From an uncultured Bacteroides sp. (GTDB taxonomy: Bacteria > Bacteroidota > Bacteroidia > Bacteroidales > Bacteroidaceae), in assembly GCF_937912035.1 (NCBI RefSeq), contig NZ_CALDPF010000034.1, forward strand, positions 1 to 64,000: a stretch of 64,000 nt of DNA, in the 5' to 3' direction. The notes under the pieces are model-generated. The model ran no database searches. It saw nothing but the letters and a program-made list of their open reading frames with translations, and was not told the DNA's origin. Every line of letters starts with the position of its first letter. The stretch's first letter is position 1. A program made the translations under genes and the position numbers. This document shows, one piece after another, positions 43,639 to 52,031 of the stretch.

Positions 43639-44481
43639 ATGAGCAAAAGACTACTTGCTATATTAATGGCAGCACTAATGATAAATTCAGAATCTACTGC
43701 ATTTATTCATGCAACCGGCATTTCTGAAGCTTCTACCACTGAAAGGGTTGACAGTCAATGGAAAGGAAAGAAAGTAGCGTTTCTTGGTGACTCTATAACT
43801 GATAAAAAAAGAATAGGTACGAAAAAATGTTACTGGGAATTCTTGTCAGAACTGCTTGGTCTGGAAGCATATTCCTATGGTATTAACGGAAATCAGATGA
43901 ATGGTCTGTTAAATCAGGCTAAACAGTTGCATGAAGATCATGGTAATGATATAGATGCCATATTTGTTTTTGCAGGAACAAATGACTATAATGCAGGAAT
44001 TCCCATAGGCAGTTGGTTTGAAGAAATCAAGCGTGACGCTCCTATACCAGATAATAAGGTGGAAGAAAGAACATACAGAAAAACTGTGATGGATGAAACT
44101 ACATTCTGTGGACGTATAAATATCCTGATGAATTATCTGAAAACTAATTTTCCAAAGCAACAAATAATTCTGATGACTCCACTTCATCGTGGTTTTGCAC
44201 AATTCAGTATAAATAATGTACAACCCGAAGAAGCTTTCTCCAACAGTATAGGATTGTTTATTGATGATTATGTTCAGACTATCAAACAAGCCGGTAATTT
44301 TTGGGCCGTTCCAGTTATAGACCTTAACAGTTTGAGCGGACTATATCCAATGAATGATTCGAATGTACAATACTTCAGCAATAAAGATACAGACAGACTT
44401 CATCCAAATATAGAAGGACATGAACGTATGGCAAAAACCATAATGTATCAAATGCTTGCGCTTCCTTCTTCATTCAAATAA
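43639..44481 (+). CDS. exported SGNH/GDSL-family hydrolase
   Basis: A 280-residue exported esterase-like protein. The start at 43639 gives a signal peptide (about 1-26). Block I is VAFLGDSITD with the nucleophile Ser, the Gly/Asn blocks are YGINGNQM and FAGTNDYNAG, and block V is DRLHPNIEGHERM with the catalytic Asp and His. These hydrolases remove acyl or other ester groups; the substrate is unknown. It sits between cysN and the sulfotransferase gene, 29 bp and 31 bp from them, and is probably co-transcribed. A link to sulfonation is suggested by position only. Confidence 0.87.
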   Translation: MSKRLLAILMAALMINSESTAFIHATGISEASTTERVDSQWKGKKVAFLGDSITDKKRIGTKKCYWEFLSELLGLEAYSYGINGNQMNGLLNQAKQLHEDHGNDIDAIFVFAGTNDYNAGIPIGSWFEEIKRDAPIPDNKVEERTYRKTVMDETTFCGRINILMNYLKTNFPKQQIILMTPLHRGFAQFSINNVQPEEAFSNSIGLFIDDYVQTIKQAGNFWAVPVIDLNSLSGLYPMNDSNVQYFSNKDTDRLHPNIEGHERMAKTIMYQMLALPSSFK

Positions 44482-44512
44482 AGTTTTTTAGAGACATACT
44501 AGAAATAATAAA

Positions 44513-45619
44513 ATGGGACTACTAGAATTCAGTAAATTGCCTGTCAATCCGTTGGTAGGAGCTGATTGGAAAACATTCAATCAGATAACAGAAGGAAGAG
44601 TTATTGACGACAAATTCAAAAACAAATACCGACTTACGAAATCGATATGTCGCCTGTTGTCGTCTCTGAAACCGTTACAGGACAGCAAGTACGAGAAGTT
44701 ACTTGCCGACAAGCCTCTTGAGCACGACCCGGTATTCATATTAGGACACTGGCGAAGCGGAACCACATTCATGCATAATGTGTTTTCATGCGACAAGCAT
44801 TTCGGATATAACACAACTTATCAGACAGTATTCCCTCATCTGATGATGTGGGGACAACCGTTCTTCAAGAAGAATATGAGTTGGATTATGCCGGACAAAC
44901 GCCCGACAGACAATATGGAACTGGCAGTTGACCTTCCTCAGGAAGAAGAATTTGCTTTGGCCAATATGATGCCATATACATATTATAACTTCTGGTTCCT
45001 ACCAAAACACATGTTGGAATATGCAGACAAATATCTACTTTTCAACGATATTACAGACGAAGAACTGAGAGTATTCGAAGAGGTTTTCACAAAATTGATC
45101 AAGATCTCACTTTGGAATACTAAAGGAACACAATTCCTGAGCAAGAATCCTCCTCACACAGGACGAGTAAAGGAACTGGTAAAAATGTTCCCTAATGCCA
45201 AATTCATTTATCTGATGCGTAATCCATACACGGTGTTTGAGTCAACAAGAAGTTTCTTCACCAATACAATACAGCCGCTGATGCTACAGAACATCAGCAA
45301 CGAAGAACTTCAGGCTAATATACTGGAGGTATATTCCAAGCTATACCACAAATATGAAGAAGACAAGAAATTTATCCCTGAAGGAAATCTTGTAGAGGTG
45401 AAATTTGAGGACTATGAGCTGAATGCTTTTGATATGACCGAAGATATTTACAAAAAACTCTCATTGCCAGGTTTCGATGAAGCGCGTTCTGCAATTGAAG
45501 CGTATGTAAATAAGAAAAAAGGTTACAAAAAGAATAAATATCAATATAAACCTGAAACAATAGAGCTGGTTGAGAAGCATTGGTCATTTGCCCTTGAGCA
45601 ATGGGACTATAAGCTTTAA
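44513..45619 (+). CDS. PAPS-dependent sulfotransferase
   Basis: Transfers the sulfo group from PAPS to an acceptor (368 aa). The 5'-phosphosulfate loop is FILGHWRSGTTFMHNVF (about 80-96), and the 3'-phosphate site is YLMRNPYTVFESTRSFF (about 235-251). This is the Sulfotransfer_3 type. A gene cluster of the same content in Bacteroides thetaiotaomicron (around BT_0412-BT_0417) has been shown to sulfonate sterols such as cholesterol; that is known biology for a homologue. The acceptor of this enzyme remains inferred. It closes the operon before a terminator. Confidence 0.9.
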   Translation: MGLLEFSKLPVNPLVGADWKTFNQITEGRVIDDKFKNKYRLTKSICRLLSSLKPLQDSKYEKLLADKPLEHDPVFILGHWRSGTTFMHNVFSCDKHFGYNTTYQTVFPHLMMWGQPFFKKNMSWIMPDKRPTDNMELAVDLPQEEEFALANMMPYTYYNFWFLPKHMLEYADKYLLFNDITDEELRVFEEVFTKLIKISLWNTKGTQFLSKNPPHTGRVKELVKMFPNAKFIYLMRNPYTVFESTRSFFTNTIQPLMLQNISNEELQANILEVYSKLYHKYEEDKKFIPEGNLVEVKFEDYELNAFDMTEDIYKKLSLPGFDEARSAIEAYVNKKKGYKKNKYQYKPETIELVEKHWSFALEQWDYKL

Positions 45620-45650
45620 CACATATAAAGACAATAAGTGATTATAACAA

Positions 45651-45694
45651 AAATATCGTTTGTAAAGAGTTTTCCATACAAACGATATTTTTTT
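45651..45694 (+). terminator. terminator of the sulfonation operon
   Basis: AAATATCGTTTGTA pairs with TACAAACGATATTT around a short loop, followed by a T run. It begins 32 bp past the sulfotransferase stop. Confidence 0.88.
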
Positions 45695-45784
45695 ATTTAT
45701 ATTCCATTATAGATACATTATTCGTGTGCGATAACGAAAAATATGTTATTTATTTGAGCAATAGTCCAAAATAGTCGAAAATAG

Positions 45785-45816
45785 ATTGGAAATTACAATA
45801 AAAGACATTATTTTTG
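45785..45816 (+). promoter_or_regulatory. Bacteroides-type promoter for EIIC-kduI
   Basis: ATTG at 45785-45788, a 20-bp spacer, TATTTTTG at 45809-45816, 58 bp before the ATG. Direct AATAGTC(C/G)AAAATAG copies lie just upstream near 45761-45783 and may be an activator site. Confidence 0.6.
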
Positions 45817-45873
45817 GCAAATAAAATAAATAACTAAATCTTAATTAGAGTAAAATCTGTAGAAAAACAAAAC

Positions 45874-47268
45874 ATGGAACAAGTTTTCAGTTACATCATC
45901 GGGCTAGGTGCGGCGGTGATGATGCCTATCATTTTTACAATCTTAGGCTTGTGTATCGGTATCAAATTTGGTAAAGCTCTCAAGAGCGGTTTGTTAGTAG
46001 GTGTCGGATTCGTTGGTTTGTCTGTAGTCACTGCATTGTTGACAAGTAGTCTTGGTGATCCATTGAAAAAGGTGACCGAAATTTATGGTTTAAGTCTTGG
46101 TATTTTTGATATGGGTTGGCCTGCTGCAGCTTCTGTAGCATACAACACTTCTGTAGGAGCATTTATCATTCCTGTATGTTTGGCTGTAAACATTGTAATG
46201 CTTCTCACTAAAACAACAAAAACTGTAAATATCGATCTTTGGAACTACTGGCATTTTGCATTCATCGGAGCCGTAGTATATTTCGCAACTGAAAACATCT
46301 GGTGGGGATTCTTTGCCGCTATTATCTGCTACATCATAACACTTGTTATGGCAGACCTTACTTGCAAACAGTTCCAGGGATACTATGACAAGATGGACGG
46401 TATTTCTATCCCACAGCCATTCTGTCAGGGATTCGTACCTTTCGCACTTGTTATAAACAAAGCATTAGATATGATTCCTGGATTCGACAAGCTTTATATC
46501 GACGCTGAAGGTATGAAAAGAAAATTTGGTATCATGGGTGAGCCCCTTTTCCTTGGTATCGTTGTAGGTTGCGGTATCGGTATGCTTGCATGCAAAAACG
46601 GTCAGGAAATGGTTGACAACATACCTGCTATCCTTGGATTGGGTATCAAGATGGGCGCCGTAATGGAACTTATCCCACGTATCACTTCTTTGTTTATCGA
46701 AGGTCTTCGTCCTATTTCGGACGCTACACGCGAACTTATTGCACGCAAGTTCAAGAACAGTGCAAACCTTAACATCGGTATGAGCCCAGCATTGGTTATC
46801 GGTCATCCAACAACTTTGGTTGTATCTCTTCTTCTTATCCCTGTTACATTGTTCCTTTCAGTTATACTTCCGGGCAACCAGTTCCTCCCATTGGCTTCAC
46901 TTGCCGGAATGTTCTACCTGTTCCCTGCAGTACTTCCTATCACTAAGGGTAACGTACTAAAAACATTCCTTATAGGTTTGGTCAGCCTCATCGTTGGTTT
47001 GTACTTCGTAACAGACCTGGCTCCATTCTTCACTCAAGCTGCTCATGACGTATTTGTCAAGACAGGAGATGCTGCCGTTAAGATTCCTGAAGGATTCCAG
47101 GGTGGTGCACTTGACTTTGCTTCAAGTATTTTCTCATGGTGTATTTTCCATTTGATATATAACTTCAAATATGTAGGTTCTGCCGCATTGGTCGCTATAG
47201 CTCTTATCATGGCTATATATAATAGAACACGTATTATCAAAGAAGCAAAAGCTCACAGCAACAATTAA
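45874..47268 (+). CDS. PTS galactitol-type EIIC-like transporter
   Basis: A 464-residue membrane protein matching the GatC family of PTS enzyme IIC: about 10-12 membrane segments, with the GatC-like N-terminus in which LGAAVMMPIIFTILGLCIG is the first segment, and conserved GLSLGIFDMGWPAAASVAYN and MSPALVIGHPTTLV. No EIIA, EIIB, EI or HPr gene is in the window, and Bacteroides generally lack a working PTS. It therefore probably works as a secondary transporter without phosphorylation. The exported KduI encoded 35 bp downstream suggests a uronate-derived substrate. Confidence 0.85.
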   Translation: MEQVFSYIIGLGAAVMMPIIFTILGLCIGIKFGKALKSGLLVGVGFVGLSVVTALLTSSLGDPLKKVTEIYGLSLGIFDMGWPAAASVAYNTSVGAFIIPVCLAVNIVMLLTKTTKTVNIDLWNYWHFAFIGAVVYFATENIWWGFFAAIICYIITLVMADLTCKQFQGYYDKMDGISIPQPFCQGFVPFALVINKALDMIPGFDKLYIDAEGMKRKFGIMGEPLFLGIVVGCGIGMLACKNGQEMVDNIPAILGLGIKMGAVMELIPRITSLFIEGLRPISDATRELIARKFKNSANLNIGMSPALVIGHPTTLVVSLLLIPVTLFLSVILPGNQFLPLASLAGMFYLFPAVLPITKGNVLKTFLIGLVSLIVGLYFVTDLAPFFTQAAHDVFVKTGDAAVKIPEGFQGGALDFASSIFSWCIFHLIYNFKYVGSAALVAIALIMAIYNRTRIIKEAKAHSNN

Positions 47269-47303
47269 TAGTAATAACCTAAATTAAATAAAACGACAAG
47301 AAC

Positions 47304-48260
47304 ATGAAAAAATTAGCATTAGCAATGATGATGGGCTTAGCAGCCATCTCTACAAACGCACAGATGAATTACTCTGTGCAAACAGCTTGTCATCCACAGG
47401 ATGTTAAGCATTATGACACAGAACGTCTGCGTAGTGCTTTCGTTATGGAGAAAGTAATGGCTCCAGACGAAATCAACTTAACTTATACACTATACGACCG
47501 TTTGATTTACGGTGGTGTTATGCCTGTAAACAAAGTGTTGAAACTTGAAACTTTCCGTGAATTGGGCCCAGAAATCACATACTTCCTTGAACGTCGTGAA
47601 CTTGGTGTTATCAACATTGGTGGTGACGGTGTAGTAACAGTTGACGGTAAAGAATACCCAATGAAATACAAAGAAGCTTTGTACGTAGGTTGCGGTAACA
47701 AAGAAGTTACTTTCAAAAGTAACGACGCAAGCAAACCTGCTAAATTCTATATTAACTCTGCTCCTGCTTACAAACAGTACGTTACACAGTTGATTACAAC
47801 TGACGTTAAGGCACAGAAAGCTCAGCCTAAGAAATATGCTTTAGCTATCTCTGACCACTATGGTAAAATGGAAGACAGCAATGACCGTGTTGTAAACCAG
47901 CTCATCGTAAAAGACGTTCTTGAAAGAGTAAAGAACGGTGGTACTAACCAGTTGCAGATGGGTCTTACTGAACTGGCTCCAGGTTCTGTATGGAACACAA
48001 TGCCTGCTCACACTCACACTCGCCGTATGGAAGCTTACTTCTACTTCAATGTTGAAGAAGGTAACGCAATCTGCCACCTGATGGGTGAACCTAAAGAAGA
48101 ACGCCTTGTATGGCTTCAGAACGAACAGGCTATCACTTCTCCAGAATGGAGCATCCATGCTGCAGCAGGTACTCGCAACTATACTTTCATTTGGGGTATG
48201 GCTGGTGAAAATTTGAAATACAGCGATAAAGACGAAATCAAATATACTGAAATGAGATAA
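47304..48260 (+). CDS. kduI: 5-dehydro-4-deoxy-D-glucuronate isomerase with signal peptide
   Basis: Isomerises 5-keto-4-deoxyuronate (from unsaturated uronates of pectin or glycosaminoglycans) to 3-deoxy-hexodiulosonate. At 318 aa it is about 40 longer than usual. The extra N-terminus MKKLALAMMMGLAAISTNAQ is a clear signal peptide. The mature protein starts in the family's N-terminal region (MNYSVQTACHPQDVKHYDTERLRSAFVME). The cupin zinc site lies in WNTMPAHTHTRRMEAYFYF, and WSIHAAAGTRNYTFIWGMAGEN is intact, so the enzyme should be active. Export to the periplasm is unexpected because KduI normally works in the cytoplasm. Codon choice suggests strong expression. A terminator follows. Confidence 0.9.
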   Translation: MKKLALAMMMGLAAISTNAQMNYSVQTACHPQDVKHYDTERLRSAFVMEKVMAPDEINLTYTLYDRLIYGGVMPVNKVLKLETFRELGPEITYFLERRELGVINIGGDGVVTVDGKEYPMKYKEALYVGCGNKEVTFKSNDASKPAKFYINSAPAYKQYVTQLITTDVKAQKAQPKKYALAISDHYGKMEDSNDRVVNQLIVKDVLERVKNGGTNQLQMGLTELAPGSVWNTMPAHTHTRRMEAYFYFNVEEGNAICHLMGEPKEERLVWLQNEQAITSPEWSIHAAAGTRNYTFIWGMAGENLKYSDKDEIKYTEMR

Positions 48261-48284
48261 TAAAAGTATATAAGTCATATTTAG

Positions 48285-48326
48285 AGTCTGTCTATTCCGG
48301 TTTCCGGATAGGCAGACTTTTTTTGT
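48285..48326 (+). terminator. Rho-independent terminator of kduI
   Basis: AGTCTGTCTATTCCGG pairs with CCGGATAGGCAGACT (one bulge), followed by T8. It begins 24 bp past the stop. Confidence 0.9.
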
Positions 48327-48348
48327 GCATAAAAAATCTGCCTGTTCT

Positions 48349-48379
48349 TTTGTTTTTATATAAATAATCCATACATTTG
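48349..48379 (+). promoter_or_regulatory. full-consensus Bacteroides promoter of the ABC-GntR operon
   Basis: TTTG at 48349-48352, a 19-bp spacer and TACATTTG at 48372-48379. Both boxes match the consensus exactly. Transcription would begin around 48385, inside the operator that follows. Confidence 0.88.
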
Positions 48380-48380
48380 C

Positions 48381-48404
48381 ACTGTACTACTTTTATGGTA
48401 CAGT
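48381..48404 (+). promoter_or_regulatory. probable operator (7-bp inverted repeat)
   Basis: ACTGTAC at 48381-48387 and GTACAGT at 48398-48404 are exact complements, with 10 nt between. The repeat starts 1 bp after the -7 box, where a bound repressor would block initiation. The GntR-type regulator at the end of the operon is the likely ligand. Confidence 0.75.
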
Positions 48405-48430
48405 ATAACAATATTAAAATATCTAGAGTT

Positions 48431-49243
48431 ATGGTAGAACTAAAGAATGTATCATTCGGCTATAATCCGAATAAAAACGTAATCGAAGATCTGAGCCTCA
48501 ATCTTGAAGAAGGCAGATTTTACGGACTTTTAGGGAAAAACGGAACAGGAAAAACTACTCTGATGAAAATCATATCCGGCATTCTTTTTGCAAAAGAAGG
48601 ATATGTAAATATAGACGGCAATAATCCTGGAAACAGAAAACTTGAGACACTACAGGAAATATTCATGATGCCTGCAGATTTTACCTTTCCCAAAATGAGT
48701 CTTGAAAAGTATGTCTCTATTTATTCATCATTCTATCCGAAGTTCAATAAAGACATTCTTGATGACTGTCTCGATAACTTTGAAATTAACAAGAATATAA
48801 AAAGTATCGACAAACTTTCTTTGGGAGAGAAACACAAGATAGCGGTAAGCCTGGCTATTTCATTCGGTACAAAACTAATACTATTCGACGAAGCAGCAAA
48901 CGGAATGGACATACCTACCAGAAAAATGTTCCGCAAAATGCTTATGAAGCACATTAGGGAAGACCAGATTGTAGTTCTGTCCACACATGTGGTCCAGGAT
49001 ATAGAAAACCTGCTGACAGACATAATAGTCTTAAGAAAAGGCCAAAAGACATTTATATCATCACTTGACGACATACGCAGTAAGTATTCTTTCGGAATAC
49101 AGAGCAATGAGGAAGGCGCGATATATTCCGAACCTTGCGCCGAAGGTTATCGGGTGATATGCAACAACACCAACAATGATGATACAGAGGTTTCTCTGGA
49201 ACTATTATTTAACGCATTGACAAAAGAAGGAGGTATATTATGA
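48431..49243 (+). CDS. ABC transporter ATP-binding protein
   Basis: A 270-residue ABC ATPase starting MVELKNVSFGYNPNKNV. Walker A is LLGKNGTGKTTLM, the signature is LSLGEKHKIAVSLA (LSLGE in place of LSGGQ, still functional in this subfamily), and Walker B is LILFDEAANGMD. The start at 48431 is chosen because an upstream in-frame start at 48377 lies inside the promoter. It is translationally coupled (ATGA) to the membrane protein gene. With the GntR regulator this resembles the YtrA-type ABC operons linked to envelope stress, although that role is inferred. Confidence 0.92.
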   Translation: MVELKNVSFGYNPNKNVIEDLSLNLEEGRFYGLLGKNGTGKTTLMKIISGILFAKEGYVNIDGNNPGNRKLETLQEIFMMPADFTFPKMSLEKYVSIYSSFYPKFNKDILDDCLDNFEINKNIKSIDKLSLGEKHKIAVSLAISFGTKLILFDEAANGMDIPTRKMFRKMLMKHIREDQIVVLSTHVVQDIENLLTDIIVLRKGQKTFISSLDDIRSKYSFGIQSNEEGAIYSEPCAEGYRVICNNTNNDDTEVSLELLFNALTKEGGIL

Positions 49244-49947
49244 AAAGTTTCAGTTTGAAAAGAATGATGCAATTCAGTAAACTGCAACTAAATGAATTGT
49301 TTTTAAACAAGACTGCAGCTGAAGCAATAAAACTTCTATTACTGCATTCGTTCTCAATAACATTTATCAGCCTTGCAATGAAAAGTAATGGTGGTATAAA
49401 GGAGTGTATATCATTGATTGAGTTATTATTACTTCTTTACTCATATTATTTTTCATTCTTGAATATGTTTGGCGATTTAGTTGCTAAAAAAGGACTTTTA
49501 AACAAGATATCCGTTCCGGCTACTCTTTCCGAAAAACAAGCCAGCCTGTTTTACAGTACTTTAATTTTAGGAACTATGATATTAATACCAAGTATTATAA
49601 TATCAAACATAATACTGCAAGCTGCCATTCCTTTTGTATTTGGAGATGAAGTAAACGGTTTACATCTCATATTCGGTGGTGGTGGAAAGGGTATAAAGAT
49701 GAATCTGATTGCTGCGATATTAATACTTTATTTTATAATCCTCACTCCTCTTGCATTACTATACCGTAAATACAAAAAAGTATATTTCTGGAGTATGTTC
49801 ATAGTCTTTATCCTGTCGTATATGTTGCCGATAATATTTATGTACGGATTAATCACTAAAATTACTATGGTGTTTGTAACTGTATTCTGGAGTATTTTTG
49901 CTATAATTACAGCAAACAAAGGATTAAGAAAAGTAGAACTGGAATAA
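49240..49947 (+). CDS. ABC-associated multi-TM membrane protein
   Basis: A 235-residue protein with about six hydrophobic segments (about 29-47, 58-80, 102-127, 153-172, 182-203 and 207-226). No domain is recognised, but the size, gene order and 4-bp overlap with the ATPase gene make it the likely permease half of an exporter. It has no signal peptide. The GntR gene follows 4 bp later. Confidence 0.82.
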   Translation: MKSFSLKRMMQFSKLQLNELFLNKTAAEAIKLLLLHSFSITFISLAMKSNGGIKECISLIELLLLLYSYYFSFLNMFGDLVAKKGLLNKISVPATLSEKQASLFYSTLILGTMILIPSIIISNIILQAAIPFVFGDEVNGLHLIFGGGGKGIKMNLIAAILILYFIILTPLALLYRKYKKVYFWSMFIVFILSYMLPIIFMYGLITKITMVFVTVFWSIFAIITANKGLRKVELE

Positions 49948-49951
49948 GCCT

Positions 49952-50320
49952 ATGACAGACTTCAAACAAGACAGAGCCATTTATCTGCAGATGGCAGAAA
50001 GGATATGCGACGAAATACTTGCAGGAAAGTACAATGCCGACGACCGCATTCCAAGTGTACGCGAACTGGCCGTATTGCTAGAAGTAAATACAAATACCGT
50101 TGTCAAGACTTACGACCTATTGCTACAATGGGGAATTATATATACCAAACGCGGACTCGGATATTTCGTCACGGAAAATGCTCTTCATAAAATAAGACAT
50201 ACCAGAGGAGAAAAATTCATGAATGAAAAACTACCAGAACTTTTCGGAGAAATGGAATTACTTGATATTCAGATAAATACGATTATAAAAGAGTGGACAA
50301 AATTCAAAGAAAAGAAATAA
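49952..50320 (+). CDS. GntR family regulator, YtrA-like
   Basis: A 122-residue repressor. The winged helix-turn-helix (about 10-75) has the GntR pattern RIPSVRELAVLLEVNTNTVVKTYDLLLQ with the wing GLGYFVTENA. The C-terminus is a short helical tail (about 80-122), too short for a FadR or HutC ligand domain; this is the YtrA subfamily architecture. It is the last gene of the ABC operon and very probably controls it through the inverted repeat at 48381-48404. The inducing signal is unknown. Confidence 0.9.
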   Translation: MTDFKQDRAIYLQMAERICDEILAGKYNADDRIPSVRELAVLLEVNTNTVVKTYDLLLQWGIIYTKRGLGYFVTENALHKIRHTRGEKFMNEKLPELFGEMELLDIQINTIIKEWTKFKEKK

Positions 50321-50338
50321 CCGAATATACATCAAAAA

Positions 50339-50380
50339 AACGCTTTGTCATTCGAGATGAAATGACAAAGCGTTTTATTC
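50339..50380. terminator. bidirectional terminator between GntR and outer-membrane protein genes
   Basis: CGCTTTGTCATT pairs with AATGACAAAGCG around a short loop, flanked by A-rich and T-rich runs. A partial third copy (GACAAAGCG) follows at 50386. Confidence 0.85.
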
Positions 50381-50409
50381 AAAACGACAAAGCGTTATGC
50401 TATGTATCT

Positions 50410-50931
50410 TTAGAATGCGTATTCAATACCAATAGAGATAGCTTCGCCATCAGCATACACTCCAAATCCACTATTATTAGATCCTCTGTAATCCTGACGG
50501 AATCCTGCAAAACCTACTTTAGATACGAAACTGAAGTTATCATTAAGTTTTACTGCAATACCAGGTTTTACTCCAAGTTCAAAACCAGCATCAGCATCTG
50601 AATGTTCCCTCTTATTTATAGATAATCCCAATCCCATATCAAGAAACAGACGTACTATCTTGTTTTCATAATAAGAGAAACGAGCATATGGAGCAATTGC
50701 AAATGCTGTTGTACCTACAGTTCCATCACCACCGGTTACATCAAGAATCAACTGTCCACCTATAGACCATTTTTCATTAAGACCGTAACCAAACTCCGGA
50801 CTGATAGAGAAATTTGTAACTTCTGTATCATGGTTTCTCCACAAACTGATTCCACCACCCACATACATTTCCTGTGCGTACGCAGTAACCACTGCAAACA
50901 TCACGAATAAAGTCATTAATACTTTTTTCAT
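50410..50931 (-). CDS. outer-membrane beta-barrel protein (OmpA/OprF-like barrel)
   Basis: A 173-residue exported protein. The start at 50931 gives the signal peptide MKKVLMTLFVMFAVVTAYAQ; an in-frame ATG nine bases upstream is the alternative. The mature part has alternating beta strands typical of an eight-stranded barrel and ends in ISIGIEYAF, with the C-terminal aromatic residue needed for barrel insertion. Function unknown, probably a small porin-like protein. The terminator is shared with the convergent GntR gene. Confidence 0.85.
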   Translation of the reverse strand: MKKVLMTLFVMFAVVTAYAQEMYVGGGISLWRNHDTEVTNFSISPEFGYGLNEKWSIGGQLILDVTGGDGTVGTTAFAIAPYARFSYYENKIVRLFLDMGLGLSINKREHSDADAGFELGVKPGIAVKLNDNFSFVSKVGFAGFRQDYRGSNNSGFGVYADGEAISIGIEYAF

Positions 50932-51053
50932 AATTCTCATTTTTTTAGTTGTTAAACTATTCAGTTTTTATTTTATAACAAATTTCGGCAAAATAAGTTA
51001 TATAAATAACTATTACCTTATAAATTTAATAAAGACCTTAAAAACAGAACAGT

Positions 51054-51251
51054 TTATCCGTTTTTATGACGGTTAGCCCTGCGTCGGCGAATTTCTGCCT
51101 TCATTTTTGCGGCACCAGAATTATGAAGTCCGGTGATATACGTTTTCTTCTTTGCCTTAGTCTTTACCTTCTCTTCCTTTTTTGGTCCAGGTGACTTAGC
51201 TCCTTTGAAAACTATTCCTTCTGTCAAGATCTTTTCTATATCCATAATCAT
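51054..51251 (-). CDS. small basic protein of unknown function
   Basis: A 65-residue protein with a short N-terminal helix (MDIEKILTEGIVFKG), a Lys-rich middle (about 23-37) and a very basic C-terminus (KAEIRRRRANRHKNG). The strong positive charge suggests RNA, DNA or ribosome binding, but I do not recognise a family. Met3 is an alternative start. It stands on its own strand run 45 bp upstream of the B3/B4 gene's stop. Confidence rests on clean coding bias and lack of a better frame. Confidence 0.6.
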   Translation of the reverse strand: MIMDIEKILTEGIVFKGAKSPGPKKEEKVKTKAKKKTYITGLHNSGAAKMKAEIRRRRANRHKNG

Positions 51252-51296
51252 GTATTTATATAATGTATAACCAATAAAAGTATTAAATGTTCATTA

Positions 51297-51974
51297 TTAG
51301 CTGAAATAAATAATTTCAACGTCTGTCGCATAAGCAAATTCTTTCATGAGATTTACCATAAATTCTACAGATTCTTCAAGACCTTCCTTACCGCTATATG
51401 CATTCATAATGGTCAGTAGATGTGTAGTATCGGCCGTTATCTTTGTACGCTCATTGTCGCTGGTAGGTGTTCCTACCCCTCCCACCGCATCACGATAAAC
51501 AGGCATTCCTTCAATATTCAATTCGCCGCGACCAATACCTTCGTAAGGCTCTCCCGCCTTACCTATGCCCAAAACGAGTTCATCTCCCTGTATCTTATCC
51601 AAATCGAATCCTCCAATAGAGTGTCCGCAGTTTATTGATGCAAGATTAATGAGGTCCACCAGTGTATCTATCTGATACAATGGTATGCCACGGAGTATAC
51701 GACGACACAAAGCCTCCGACGACGGACGATAACGGCTTGGATCCTTTCCGCATTTCTTGTATGCCTGACGTGTAGCCTGAATTGACGGCATATCCTTTAT
51801 GGAATCGGTAGTATACTTTGAACGGTAAAGTACTGTAAATTCGTCAATGCGTTTCCACAACTGTTCGTTATAGCCTGAATTCTTTACATTTGCAAATACA
51901 GCAGCTCCCTGAAATCCTGGCCATGCTTCCTTCAACTCATCGGAGACTACTATTTTTATCTTTCTATTTTCCAT
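51297..51974 (-). CDS. B3/B4 tRNA-binding domain protein
   Basis: A 225-residue stand-alone version of the B3/B4 domain of phenylalanyl-tRNA synthetase beta chain (COG3382 type). Visible segments are SIQATRQAYKKCGKDPSRYRPSSEAL, LVDLINLASINCGHSIGGFDLDKI and YRDAVGGVGTPTSDNERT, which line the editing pocket in the synthetase. Related proteins may edit mischarged tRNA, but the role of this branch is not firmly known. It follows pgeF and obg in the same direction after a 57-bp gap. Confidence 0.88.
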   Translation of the reverse strand: MENRKIKIVVSDELKEAWPGFQGAAVFANVKNSGYNEQLWKRIDEFTVLYRSKYTTDSIKDMPSIQATRQAYKKCGKDPSRYRPSSEALCRRILRGIPLYQIDTLVDLINLASINCGHSIGGFDLDKIQGDELVLGIGKAGEPYEGIGRGELNIEGMPVYRDAVGGVGTPTSDNERTKITADTTHLLTIMNAYSGKEGLEESVEFMVNLMKEFAYATDVEIIYFS

Positions 51975-52031
51975 AATTATTTTCGATTCCGTTTAAAACC
52001 ATATATAACCATAACCGCCGGATATCAGCGA

